DNA from: Deltaproteobacteria bacterium
GTDB taxonomy: Bacteria; Myxococcota_A; UBA9160; UBA4427
DNA length: 64,000 nt
Assembly: GCA_016713665.1 (NCBI GenBank)
Contig: JADJOR010000009.1
Location: forward strand, 1-64,000
Direction: 5' to 3'
Positions 46,331-54,406 of the stretch are shown here, in pieces. The translations under genes were made by a program, and so were the position numbers. Position 1 is the stretch's first letter, and each line of letters opens with the position of its first letter. The notes under the pieces were generated by a model. The model made no database searches. It was not told the origin of the DNA and was given only the letters and a program-made list of their open reading frames with translations.

Positions 46331-46813
46331 ATGAATCGGTCTACCAGACTTCGGCAAATTGCCGTGTCGATCATGTCGATCGCGACGCTTGGCGGATCGA
46401 TGACCGCGTGTCAACGAGGGACGGGAGACCTTCCTCTCGTCGAAGTCTACAAGTCGCCGACCTGCTCCTGCTGTGCGAAGTGGGTCCGTCACCTTGAGAA
46501 TGCCGGGTTCAAGGTCGAGTCGATCAACCTATCCGATCTTGATTCGCTCAAGACGCGGAAGGGAGTACCTAGCAATCTTCGATCCTGCCACACGGCGACG
46601 GTGGACGGGTATGTCGTGGAGGGTCATGTTCCGGCCGAGGACATCAAGAATCTGCTCTCGAATCGGCCCAAGGTCCTTGGGCTCGCGGTACCGGAAATGC
46701 CAATCGGCTCGCCCGGAATGGAGAGCTCGGATCGATCGCTTCACGAGGATTTCGATGTGATCTCGTTTGGCGAATCAGGTACGCAGGTCTTCGCATCCCA
46801 CCGCGCTCGCTAG
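46331..46813 (+). CDS. copG: DUF411 periplasmic copper protein, CopG-like
   Basis: 160 residues from the ATG at 46331. A lipoprotein-like signal (IAVSIMSIATLGGSMTAC) precedes the DUF411 domain with a thioredoxin-like motif VEVYKSPTCSCCAKWVRHLE and later SCHTATVDGYVVEGHVPAEDIKNLL. CSCC is the usual copper/redox site of this family, which changes copper oxidation state in the periplasm. C-terminal VPEMPIGSPGME is also conserved. It ends the metal-resistance segment. Confidence 0.92.
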   Translation: MNRSTRLRQIAVSIMSIATLGGSMTACQRGTGDLPLVEVYKSPTCSCCAKWVRHLENAGFKVESINLSDLDSLKTRKGVPSNLRSCHTATVDGYVVEGHVPAEDIKNLLSNRPKVLGLAVPEMPIGSPGMESSDRSLHEDFDVISFGESGTQVFASHRAR

Positions 46814-47124
46814 TAGATTTCCGGATCGCTTTCGGCTGACAGCGCAAGCTTTCAGCTCTCTGCATGGCGCGGTCCGAACCTGTCAGTAAAAAAAACATCC
46901 GGCCGCTAATCGACGCGAAGTGTTCGGACTTTACGCAGTTTCGGCCCAGATGTATCGGTAGTGATTTCCACCACCTCGAGGCCGGCCGATGATTCGTGCG
47001 TGCAGACACGTCCTGGCCCCGAGCCGGGGCTCGCGCTTGAGGCAAGGATGGGGGCTACCGGGTTGCCAAAATCCAACGCGCGGGCAACCCGCGGCTCGGT
47101 GACGGGCAGGCCGTCCTGGGCCCG
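46814..47124. other. Intergenic, nothing recognised
   Basis: 310 bases between copG and a convergent hypothetical gene. An A8 run lies near 46,889. No ORF, repeat or hairpin that I trust. Confidence 0.35.
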
Positions 47125-48291
47125 TCAATCAGTCGAGAGGAAGGCGCCGGTTCGAACAGGGTCGATCGCGTCAGCCTGCTGATGAGCCCATGCGGCCCAA
47201 CGTTCGACGTCCTCGACGGGGTAGGGGTTCTGGGATCGCAGGTTCTCCGTCCGAACTTCCTCAACATAGGTGCGGATGTCGCGTGCGATGCGAAGCGCGT
47301 CGGCCTCCTTGAGGAGGCGATCGACGCGAGCTTGTTGCAGAGCCGCAAGGCGCTCTCGCTCCCGGCGTTCGGCCTCCTGCTTTTCGCGCCGAAGGCGTTC
47401 TTCGAGCTCGGCCTTCAACTTAATCCTCCATTCGTGAGAATGGAGCGCACCTTCGCGAACCAAGGATTCTCCTGTAACAAGAAGCTCGATCGCGATCTCC
47501 GTCAGGTGGTCCTCGATCTTCGAGGAACCGTCGTCCTCCCAGGTTGCGCGGGCCTCCGCGCGATTGGGCCAGCCCGGGATGATGAGACGCAGCCGATCCG
47601 CCTCGGGTGATTGCTCCTCCTTTCGTCGTTGCTTCTCACGGACGGGAGCGAGCTCGAAATCAACCTGCTGGTGACCGACACGCACCCAGACCGAAAGCGG
47701 CTCGAAGTTGACGTTCCTCAGGCCCGGCGCAAAGCCAGCACGAGCGACACCGAGAAAAAGTGCATTGAGAATCCGGAGGCGACGTCTTTCGAGGGGCGAG
47801 TCAAAGCGAGGCTTGTCCCAGCTGCTGTATGGGGACAGGCGCCCTCGTTCGCGCCGAGCTGCATCTTCTTCCTGCAGCTTTCGGATCGACGGATGCGTCC
47901 CGGAGGGGCGCACAGCGACCGTCTTGATTGCTGCGGTCGCGCGCTGACGGACCTGGTCCATCGACTCGGAGAAGGTCGGCGGGTCGGGAATGGGCTTGAG
48001 GAGTTCTTCGTCCGTGAGGCCGCGATGCCAGGACCATTGGCGACCTCGGCCGATGAGAATCTCGTCCTTGAATCCGAGAGGACGCGGAGGAAGCGTAGGA
48101 ACGCGAGCAAACCTTCCTTTCCGCTTTCGCATCCAATAGCCCACTTCTGGCGTCGGAATTGCGGCGACCCGACAGGCCTTGGCGATGGCAACATCCGAGA
48201 CGCCGAGCTTGGCTGCGAGTGTACGGACCGGCTCCGACCAGACTGCTCGATAGAGTTCCTCGCGCGTGAATCGATGAACTGTGGGCTGCAT
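47125..48291 (-). CDS. Hypothetical protein with N-terminal HTH-like domain and long coiled coil
   Basis: 388 residues. The first 60 residues contain a helix-turn-helix-like region: FTREELYRAVWSEPVRTLAAKLGVSDVAIAKACRVAAIPTPEVGYW, then basic RKRKGR. The C-terminal 120 residues include a predicted coiled coil (AELEERLRREKQEAERRERERLAALQQARVDRLLKEADALR) and VERWAAWAHQQADAIDP. The middle has hydrophobic strands (LSVWVRVGHQQVDFELAP). Proteins of this layout are common in accessory DNA of proteobacteria, without a known role; DNA binding is likely. Confidence 0.75.
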   Translation of the reverse strand: MQPTVHRFTREELYRAVWSEPVRTLAAKLGVSDVAIAKACRVAAIPTPEVGYWMRKRKGRFARVPTLPPRPLGFKDEILIGRGRQWSWHRGLTDEELLKPIPDPPTFSESMDQVRQRATAAIKTVAVRPSGTHPSIRKLQEEDAARRERGRLSPYSSWDKPRFDSPLERRRLRILNALFLGVARAGFAPGLRNVNFEPLSVWVRVGHQQVDFELAPVREKQRRKEEQSPEADRLRLIIPGWPNRAEARATWEDDGSSKIEDHLTEIAIELLVTGESLVREGALHSHEWRIKLKAELEERLRREKQEAERRERERLAALQQARVDRLLKEADALRIARDIRTYVEEVRTENLRSQNPYPVEDVERWAAWAHQQADAIDPVRTGAFLSTD

Positions 48292-48453
48292 CAGGTCCTA
48301 CCTCCGAATCAGATGCTACCGGCAGAGAATTTTCAGCGCGCGGCCGCCATTCAGGGCCGACCACCCGAAGTCGAGGCGCTCCATCTTGATCGTGCCCGCT
48401 TGAAACCCTCCGAGCTCTCCGTTTATTCACGATTCATTCGTTATGCTCGAGTT

Positions 48454-49158
48454 ATGAGCTGGATCGCGGGCGTCGATGGCTGTAGAGCTGGCTGGTTTCG
48501 TGTTTGCTGCAACACGAAGTCGGGCGAGATCGTCTTCGATGTCGTTGCTTCGGTCGAAGATTTGGTTGACCGAGCGCCGGCTCCGGCCATTGTTGCGATC
48601 GATATCCCGATCGGATTACCAGACTCAGGCTCGAGAGACTGTGATCGCTTGGCGCGCGAATGCCTCGGCGTCCGGCGAAGCAGCGTATTTCGAGCACCGA
48701 TTCGGCCGGCAATCGACGCAACCTCTCGGGCAGAGGCCGATCACATCACGCGACAGGCCGATGGCAAGGGAGTCTCGGCCCAATCGTGGGGAATTTATGG
48801 AAAGGTCAGGTTGGTAGACGATGCACTGCATCGTCGTCGATCCCTTCGCGCGGTCTTCCATGAGGTGCACCCAGAGGTATGTTTTTGGGCCTGGAATGGA
48901 CGTGAGCCCATGAAGTCATCAAAGAAGAAGGCCGACGGTCGCTGCGAGCGTCTGGCGCTCGCCGAAGACTGGCTGGGCGAAGGCGTGATGGCGCGAGCTC
49001 GGGGGAATCGCTTGAAGAAGCATTTGGCCGACGACGACATCCTTGACGCAATCGCGGCCCTCTGGACAGCGCATCGCATTGCGAGCGGGGAGGCCGAACG
49101 ACTTCCCTCGCCGCCGCCGATGGATCAGGATTTGCTCCCGATGCAGATTGTGTTTTAG
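48454..49158 (+). CDS. DUF429 protein, predicted RNase H-like nuclease
   Basis: 234 residues from the ATG at 48454. The strands expected of the RNase H-like fold carry acidic residues: IAGVDGCRAGWF at the start and IVAIDIPIGLPD in the middle, later HPEVCFWAWNG and DDDILDAIAALWTA. That order and spacing are those of DUF429. Function is unknown; the fold suggests a nuclease. Divergent from the previous gene; the 160-base gap holds both promoters. Confidence 0.85.
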   Translation: MSWIAGVDGCRAGWFRVCCNTKSGEIVFDVVASVEDLVDRAPAPAIVAIDIPIGLPDSGSRDCDRLARECLGVRRSSVFRAPIRPAIDATSRAEADHITRQADGKGVSAQSWGIYGKVRLVDDALHRRRSLRAVFHEVHPEVCFWAWNGREPMKSSKKKADGRCERLALAEDWLGEGVMARARGNRLKKHLADDDILDAIAALWTAHRIASGEAERLPSPPPMDQDLLPMQIVF

Positions 49159-49508
49159 GCAGAAATGATTTCCGCGGCCGCGTAATGTGCCGAGACTGAG
49201 CTGACCCGCTTGGAAGGAATACACCGCGCACAATCGGGAGCGGAATCATCAGGGAATCGGCAACGAAATCAGATCGTCACGCCCAGGACTATTCGAGAAG
49301 CGGTTTAATCGAGTATCGGGAGAGGCTCGGTGGACTACTCCGCCATTGTCGAAGGGCCGCGTAGGCCTCGACGAAGGGCCGGCACACTACGGGCGTTGTC
49401 CGGATGGTATTGTGGATACGGACACCGTAGGATTCGCCGAGATAGCCCCCCCCCAAGAGCTCCGGTTGTCGAACGCGGATCAAAGTAGCTGAAGGTAGGG
49501 GGGGACGT
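49159..49508. other. Gap before the dCTP deaminase; possible regulatory RNA region
   Basis: 350 bases with no supported gene. It contains an odd C8 run (about 49,447), a G7 run (about 49,499) and a short TGTCCG/CGGACA inverted repeat (49,397-49,424). Some anti-phage deaminases of this type are held inactive by a small RNA encoded directly upstream, so a non-coding RNA here is possible but not shown. Confidence 0.3.
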
Positions 49509-51104
49509 GTGACTGCACGTAAGGCGGCGCGCAGAAAATCTGGGCGAGGGGCGAAGCGCAATCCGAATCTACCGAGCGCGCGTAAGCCGTCGAGTAGAAG
49601 TAAGAATCAGGGACCCGAAGAACTCAGCCAGTTTTCGGAGATGCCAGCCAATCCAGAAATCGTAATCGGCATCGCCGCTGCTGTGGGGACGCCCCTTGAG
49701 CTCTTTGAGAATTTTCTCTCCGAGCAGCTGTCGGAATTCGGCTACGAAACTGTCGTTCTCCGACTAAGCAGATACACGAGAGAGTTTAGACTCTCGACTC
49801 GTATGCCATTGGCCAGCGCTCGAGAAGCGACTCGAATCGACGCGATGATGAACCGCGGAAACGAAGCGCGGTCGGTCACTGGGCGCAACGATATCCTTGC
49901 ATTGAGCGCAATTGCCGATATTCGAGTTAAAAGGGCACGAGACGCTGATGACAGAGCGCTTCCGGGAAAGGCGTTTGTCCTGCGGCAACTAAAGCATCCA
50001 GAGGAGGTGCACCTTCTCCGCGACACATATGGAAGTGGATTTCACCTATTCGGCTTGTATTGCCCTCGCGACCGCCGTGAACGTCACCTACGCGAGCGCG
50101 GCGCGAACGTGAGCGAGGTCAGGAGGTTGATTGATCGTGACGAGCACGAGGCCTCTGGATCAGGTCAGCATCTTCGCGACACTTTTCATATGGCGGACGT
50201 ATTTTTCGAGGTCGGCGACAAGCATGACGATGTCAGAAGGGAGCTTTCTCGTTTTCTTCAGCTGCTGTTTGGGATGGGCGTGATCGCTCCTACCCAGCAT
50301 GAGTTCGGAATGTTCCAGGCCTATGCGGCGTCGCTCCGTTCGGCACAGCTAGGAAGGCAAGTGGGCGCAGCAATCATTTCTGAACATGGAGACATTCTGT
50401 CGGTCGGCACGAATGAAGTGCCCAGGTGTGGTGGGGGGCTGTACTGGGATCATGATGATCACGACAAGCGCGATCACAAGCTCGGATACGACTCAAGCGA
50501 CAAGGCTAAGGAAGAAGTCGTCACCGAGATCGCCGAACGCATCCATTCGAATTGGGAGAACGAAACGAAGGCGTCCAAACAACGTTTTATCACCGAATTG
50601 CTGTCCAAGCTGAGATCGACGAGGATTACATCGCTCACTGAGTTCGGCCGAGCAGTTCATGCAGAGGCTGAGGCGATTCTTTCCGCTGCCCGAATCGGAG
50701 CGTCCCCGCGAGGCGGGATCCTGTATTGCACCACGTTCCCATGCCACGTGTGCGCTCGGCATATTGTGGCTGCGGGAATTCGTGAGGTTTTCTACATTGA
50801 GCCTTACCCCAAGAGCAAGGCGTTTGATTTGCACGCTGATTCAATTTCGATTGAAACACGCGTGTCGAATCGAGTTCTCTTTCGTCCATTCGTCGGCGTG
50901 GCCCCGCGGAGATTTGAAAGACTGTTTTCGATGGTCTCCGCGGAGGGCCGGGAAATCAAACGGAAAGATGACAAGGGTATGGTCAACTCAACGGAGACTG
51001 GGCTTCGGTTGAAGTTTCCGTACTTCTCGGCATTGGGAAACGAGAAGCGCGTCGCGGCACAATTAGAAGGTCTAACCAAGGATCAAGGGGGGAGTAATGG
51101 GTGA
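49509..51104 (+). CDS. Anti-phage deoxycytidylate (dCTP) deaminase, AvcD-like
   Basis: 531 residues from a GTG; an ATG at 49641 would drop a basic 44-residue extension. The first half is a P-loop-kinase-like domain with a degenerate loop (IVIGIAAAVGTPLELFENFLS), then LRLSRYTR and GKAFVLRQLKHPEEVHLLRDTYGSGF. The second half is a cytidine-deaminase fold: HAEAEAIL (H384, E386) and TTFPCHVC (C412, C415) bind the zinc; FGMFQAYAASLRSAQLGRQVGAAI is the preceding helix. This NTPase-deaminase order is that of the anti-phage dCTP deaminases, which drain dCTP during infection. Overlaps the next small gene by eight bases. Confidence 0.9.
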   Translation: MTARKAARRKSGRGAKRNPNLPSARKPSSRSKNQGPEELSQFSEMPANPEIVIGIAAAVGTPLELFENFLSEQLSEFGYETVVLRLSRYTREFRLSTRMPLASAREATRIDAMMNRGNEARSVTGRNDILALSAIADIRVKRARDADDRALPGKAFVLRQLKHPEEVHLLRDTYGSGFHLFGLYCPRDRRERHLRERGANVSEVRRLIDRDEHEASGSGQHLRDTFHMADVFFEVGDKHDDVRRELSRFLQLLFGMGVIAPTQHEFGMFQAYAASLRSAQLGRQVGAAIISEHGDILSVGTNEVPRCGGGLYWDHDDHDKRDHKLGYDSSDKAKEEVVTEIAERIHSNWENETKASKQRFITELLSKLRSTRITSLTEFGRAVHAEAEAILSAARIGASPRGGILYCTTFPCHVCARHIVAAGIREVFYIEPYPKSKAFDLHADSISIETRVSNRVLFRPFVGVAPRRFERLFSMVSAEGREIKRKDDKGMVNSTETGLRLKFPYFSALGNEKRVAAQLEGLTKDQGGSNG

Positions 51105-51273
51105 GAAATTGGTGAGGAATACCTCCAGCAAAGATTCTCGAGAGTGGTGGGCCGCCGTGAAGTCAGCCGCCGCAGCAGCTCCGAAGCTGACCTATGAGCT
51201 CAGCTCAAAGCCCGAATTAAAGCAGTCCGAGAACGCGACAAAACCCGCGCAGTCGGGTCGAAAGAAGCACTAA
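51097..51273 (+). CDS. Small basic protein coupled to the dCTP deaminase
   Basis: 58 residues, ATG at 51097 with GGGGGGAG directly upstream, inside the last codons of the deaminase gene. It reads MGEKLVRNTSSKDSREWWAAV, then a lysine- and serine-rich tail ending SGRKKH. No membrane segment or known domain. The overlapping start and strong ribosome site argue that it is translated with the deaminase. It could regulate or stabilise it; not known. Confidence 0.6.
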   Translation: MGEKLVRNTSSKDSREWWAAVKSAAAAAPKLTYELSSKPELKQSENATKPAQSGRKKH

Positions 51274-51310
51274 ACGCAGGTCAACCTATCTAGCTTGTGG
51301 GAAATCGTAC

Positions 51311-52135
51311 CTATTCGTCCAAGTCGCCCCGTTTCGGCCGTAATCCGCAGTAGTAGCAGCCCATCTCGCGATCAGTGACCCTGCACAAGGTGCCGGCGTG
51401 ACCGTGCCAATCCTGGTACGCAATTGGCTTTCGCAGTCCCGTCAACAACACCATGAGCTCGGTCACGGCGAGCGACGCGATTACACCGTTGACGGAGATC
51501 ACGGACGGGCCACCACCCGCGAGTGCCGATTTCGGCACGCCGTATAGCTCCTCGCGGTCGGCGCGCTGGCCGGGGGTTGCGAGATCTTCCTGAATCTCGT
51601 TTTGGTCCAGCACGCCAAAGCACACGAGGCAGCCAGTCGCTTCGGTGCATACGCATACTCGCCCGCCGAAGAGCGCTCCGCTCTCCGCAGGCGCGGTGTC
51701 ACTGGCCGCGTCGATAAGCGGAATGCCTCGCTCGCAGCAGAACTGATTGAGCATCAATCGCGGACCGTCACGATCGACGCAGCCGATGACCACTTCGACC
51801 CTCGAAAGTGCCTCTTTCCCAGGGGCGCTCTCGAGCCCAGCTTGCACAATGACGACTTTAATTTCCGGGTCCACCAGGGCAATCAAGTCCCTCAGTACCT
51901 CGACCTTTGGTGTCCCGTCTTTATGAGTGTGCCAGGCGCCGACCTCGCGATTCCGATTCGAACGCTCAAGCGTGTCCGTATCAACAATCACCATCGACCC
52001 AGCGCCAAGGTAGGCGACCTCAAGTGCCACGAAAGCACCGAGGCCACCGGCTCCTGCGATACCCACGGCCGCACCTGCGATTCGATTCTGCCCCTCCTCG
52101 CCAAAGAGAAGACGCTGACGTTCGAATCGGTCCAT
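51311..52135 (-). CDS. E1-like ThiF-family adenylating enzyme of a Ubl operon
   Basis: 274 residues from the ATG at 52135, whose A is the last base of the preceding stop (TAATG). The Rossmann-like motif GAGGLG is at residues 28-33, VDTD at 51-54, and RSNRNRE follows, as in ThiF/MoeB/E1 proteins. Two CxxC pairs (GCLVC and GCYYC) form the structural zinc site. GCVDRDGPRLMLNQFCCERGIPLID contains a cysteine pair near the substrate-binding region. It should adenylate the C-terminus of the Ubl. It is the last gene of the four-gene minus-strand operon. Confidence 0.88.
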   Translation of the reverse strand: MDRFERQRLLFGEEGQNRIAGAAVGIAGAGGLGAFVALEVAYLGAGSMVIVDTDTLERSNRNREVGAWHTHKDGTPKVEVLRDLIALVDPEIKVVIVQAGLESAPGKEALSRVEVVIGCVDRDGPRLMLNQFCCERGIPLIDAASDTAPAESGALFGGRVCVCTEATGCLVCFGVLDQNEIQEDLATPGQRADREELYGVPKSALAGGGPSVISVNGVIASLAVTELMVLLTGLRKPIAYQDWHGHAGTLCRVTDREMGCYYCGLRPKRGDLDE

Positions 52136-52674
52136 TACTCTTCCCACGCCAGATACGACTGCCCGCTCGCATTGAGCAAGGTCGACCCGGCGCGAATGTC
52201 GACCACGCCTTTGGGGCGCCGCTTTCGCTTGGCCCAAAATAAAGAGTCGAACGCGTTCCGGCCAAACACGAGCGCCATGTACGGACGGCCGGGAAGGCGC
52301 CAAGAAATTTGCGGCCCCGTTGCTTTCAGTCCCCGGCAGTCGAACTGCGAAAACCGCACGTCGGGTCCCTCGGTAAACGGATGCGAATGCGCCTCCACAA
52401 GGGCAGTATTCGACCGGTGCGCACGCATGATAACGTCCTGGAGCGCGCCCTCGCGAAGCTCGAGGAAGCCCATCGACTGTTTTGAGAAGTCATCTCCGGA
52501 GAGCACTGCAACCTCGACCACGTCGAGACGAAGGTCATCGGACTGACTCGCAAAGATGAAGGCACCATGTTCGCGGTGGTCCTGCTCGCGAATCAACGCG
52601 GAACGGAGCTCGTCGTACTCTCGCTCAGTTCGAAAGGAAAGCTGAAGTCGGCTCGCCACCTCAGACGCCTTCAT
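52135..52674 (-). CDS. JAB/MPN-domain metalloprotease of a Ubl operon
   Basis: 179 residues. The JAMM zinc-protease signature is present: an early glutamate (about E35) and AHSHPFTEGPDVRFSQFD, giving H96, H98 and D112 with S109. These act as deubiquitinase-like peptidases that trim Ubl precursors or remove Ubl from targets. Overlaps the E2-like gene by 14 bases and meets the E1 gene at TAATG. Confidence 0.88.
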   Translation of the reverse strand: MKASEVASRLQLSFRTEREYDELRSALIREQDHREHGAFIFASQSDDLRLDVVEVAVLSGDDFSKQSMGFLELREGALQDVIMRAHRSNTALVEAHSHPFTEGPDVRFSQFDCRGLKATGPQISWRLPGRPYMALVFGRNAFDSLFWAKRKRRPKGVVDIRAGSTLLNASGQSYLAWEE

Positions 52675-53083
52675 TGAATCGCTCCTGGAATGTGATGGCG
52701 AAGTTCAACAGGTTCGCACCTTCTTGAATTCGTTCCATCGGGATCCAGGGAACTCCCTGCGAATCGGCCTGCCATGAGAGTACGCCCCATTGGCCCTCGA
52801 AGGGAGGGCGTTGTCCGCTATTCGCATTGAAGTTATTAGGCACCTGCCCGTTCGTGCGTGCATCGCGAGCGATATAGATTCCGTAGGGCACCTGACCCGG
52901 GTGGTTCTGCTGTGCATGGAAAGCGACCGGGAATGGAGACGGGCTCCACCCCGCGCGGACTGCCCGGGCATCGTCCGGAATCAGGAACCAATCTCCCGAC
53001 CGAATGATGCCCGGGAACACCGCGCTCAGAAGCTTGTGCTCCTCGTCAAGGCGCCGCTCGCGCTCAGCCACGACGCCATCCAA
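52661..53083 (-). CDS. E2-like (Prok-E2 family) protein of a Ubl operon, without cysteine
   Basis: 140 residues from a TTG; the GTG at 53071 is an alternative. The pattern AGWSPSPFPVAFHAQQNHPGQVPYGIYI, then PPFEGQWGVLSW and VPWIPMERIQEGANLLNF, resembles bacterial E2-fold proteins that accompany multi-ubiquitin genes. There is no cysteine at all, so a thioester intermediate on this protein cannot form. Position between the Ubl gene (20-base overlap) and the JAB gene (14-base overlap) supports the assignment, which rests partly on this context. Confidence 0.7.
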   Translation of the reverse strand: MDGVVAERERRLDEEHKLLSAVFPGIIRSGDWFLIPDDARAVRAGWSPSPFPVAFHAQQNHPGQVPYGIYIARDARTNGQVPNNFNANSGQRPPFEGQWGVLSWQADSQGVPWIPMERIQEGANLLNFAITFQERFNEGV

Positions 53084-53780
53084 TCTTCTTCGCGAAGCTT
53101 TTGAGGTTCTTCAGCTCGACGACCTCACCCGGCTTGAGTGTGCGCGCCTCGTTCGTTGCAAGATTGATTTCCTGGACTCCCTGCGAGACTTCCCATCCGC
53201 CGAGCTCCGCAATTTGCTCGGTCGTGATGGTCGGCTCGCGCCACGCGACCTCCTCGCCCTCGATGCAGAGGATGTAGACCGGGCCCGTGTAGAGCCGCTC
53301 GACCCCCTCGCCAGAAAGCTTTACGACGTCGTCGTTTCTGATGAAGAGGTCGATTGCGTCGCGCCGCTCGAGCCAGAGACCAGCGCACTTCGGGTCTACC
53401 CCTGCAAGGAGCCTCCCATGCAGTCCGCTCAGCTCCGTCGCGCCCCATTCGAATCGCCGTTCGTCGATCTCGACCCGGAACGAACGGTCGCTCCGAAAAA
53501 CGATGAACCGCTCCACTCCGCCCCCACGAATGTTCGTCGTTTCACCGAGGCGGAGTTCCGCGAGCGCTCCATTTTCCAGAAGCTTGAAGACGAGGTGCTC
53601 CTCGGCTGGTCGGAAGCCGGCCTCCTCCAGGACCTGGCGTCCAGTCGGTCGCGGGTCGTCGATCCTCAGGTCGTGGAAGTCAAACCCACCCTCTGCCACC
53701 GCCACGCGAAATGCCCCGTGCCGGTGATCGTGCTCCGCCCCGCCCACCACGTTCTCTTGCCGCTCGTGCTCGTCATTCAT
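53064..53780 (-). CDS. Multi-ubiquitin-domain protein (three beta-grasp repeats)
   Basis: 238 residues with AAGGGG before the ATG. Three repeats of a ubiquitin-like fold can be followed: about 24-96 (FHDLRIDDPRPTGRQVLEEAG ... GVERFIVF), 100-164 (FRVEIDERRFEWGATELSG ... GVERLYTG) and 167-238 (VYILCIEGEEVAWREPTITTEQIAELGG ... PGEVVELKNLKSFAKKIG). Each has the family's GVERF or equivalent strand. The protein ends RRG, with a free C-terminal glycine ready for E1 adenylation. The first gene of the Ubl operon; a His/Glu-rich N-terminus precedes the repeats. Related operons in other bacteria act against phages. Confidence 0.85.
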   Translation of the reverse strand: MNDEHERQENVVGGAEHDHRHGAFRVAVAEGGFDFHDLRIDDPRPTGRQVLEEAGFRPAEEHLVFKLLENGALAELRLGETTNIRGGGVERFIVFRSDRSFRVEIDERRFEWGATELSGLHGRLLAGVDPKCAGLWLERRDAIDLFIRNDDVVKLSGEGVERLYTGPVYILCIEGEEVAWREPTITTEQIAELGGWEVSQGVQEINLATNEARTLKPGEVVELKNLKSFAKKIGWRRG

Positions 53781-53842
53781 CTTCGAACCCCTTGCAAATC
53801 GTTGGAAATGCGCCAGTTTTCAGTTTGTGCGCCCGTTGATGG

Positions 53843-53917
53843 TGCTGTACCAGGTCGCGCACAGATGAAGAATACCCATCTGCAGCCAGTGTGCGCAAGG
53901 GGATACTGCTGTACCAG
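53843..53917. promoter_or_regulatory. Direct repeats in the divergent promoter of the Ubl and XRE operons
   Basis: TGCTGTACCAG occurs at 53843-53853 and 53907-53917, 64 bases apart start to start, in the 157-base gap between the divergent Ubl and XRE genes. GTGCGC is also repeated close by (about 53,826 and 53,890). The spacing is close to six helical turns. A likely pair of operators for the XRE protein, able to control both directions. Confidence 0.6.
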
Positions 53918-53937
53918 ATAGGATACATGGAGGTCTC

Positions 53938-54405
53938 GTGGGGGAGGACGCGGAGCGGCTTCAGATCTCAGACCTGGCCGGCGAGCTTAAGCGGCGCAGG
54001 GACACGAAGGCGCTGGGACTGCGAGCAGCTGCAAAGGAAGCGGGAATTTCCTTCAACACCTTCGCTCGTGTTGAGAAGGGCCACGTGCCCGACATCGAGA
54101 CCTTCATTCGTCTCGCGAATTGGGTGGGGCGTTCGGCGGCCGACTTCCTCGGCGAGGGCAGCGTCACGGCTGATTCAACCCCCGATGCCGTTGAGGCACA
54201 CCTGCGAGGGGACCCCGCCCTCTCCGACGAAGCAGCGTCACGAATCGCTGGAATTGTCCGTGAGTTCTACACCCAGCTGGCGAAACCTCCTGAAGTGGCG
54301 ACAGCTTTCCACTTGAGAGCCGCCTCTACCTTTAATCCCAAAGCGTCCGAACTCTTCGCTGACCTACTCCAGCAGATGCACGACGCCCTTTCGCCGGAGG
54401 ACTAG
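53938..54405 (+). CDS. XRE-family regulator, paired with an ImmA/IrrE protease
   Basis: 155 residues from a GTG. HTH at about 12-70: LAGELKRRRDTKALGLRAAAKEAGISFNTFARVEKGHVPDIETFIRLANW. The C-terminal half is helical (ALSDEAASRIAGIVREFYTQLAK, KASELFADLLQQMHDAL) and likely forms the dimer. Its stop is one base from the TTG of the ImmA/IrrE gene. Such XRE-peptidase pairs act as DNA-damage- or infection-triggered switches, the peptidase cleaving the repressor. Divergent from the Ubl operon. Confidence 0.85.
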   Translation: MGEDAERLQISDLAGELKRRRDTKALGLRAAAKEAGISFNTFARVEKGHVPDIETFIRLANWVGRSAADFLGEGSVTADSTPDAVEAHLRGDPALSDEAASRIAGIVREFYTQLAKPPEVATAFHLRAASTFNPKASELFADLLQQMHDALSPED

Positions 54406-54406
54406 C

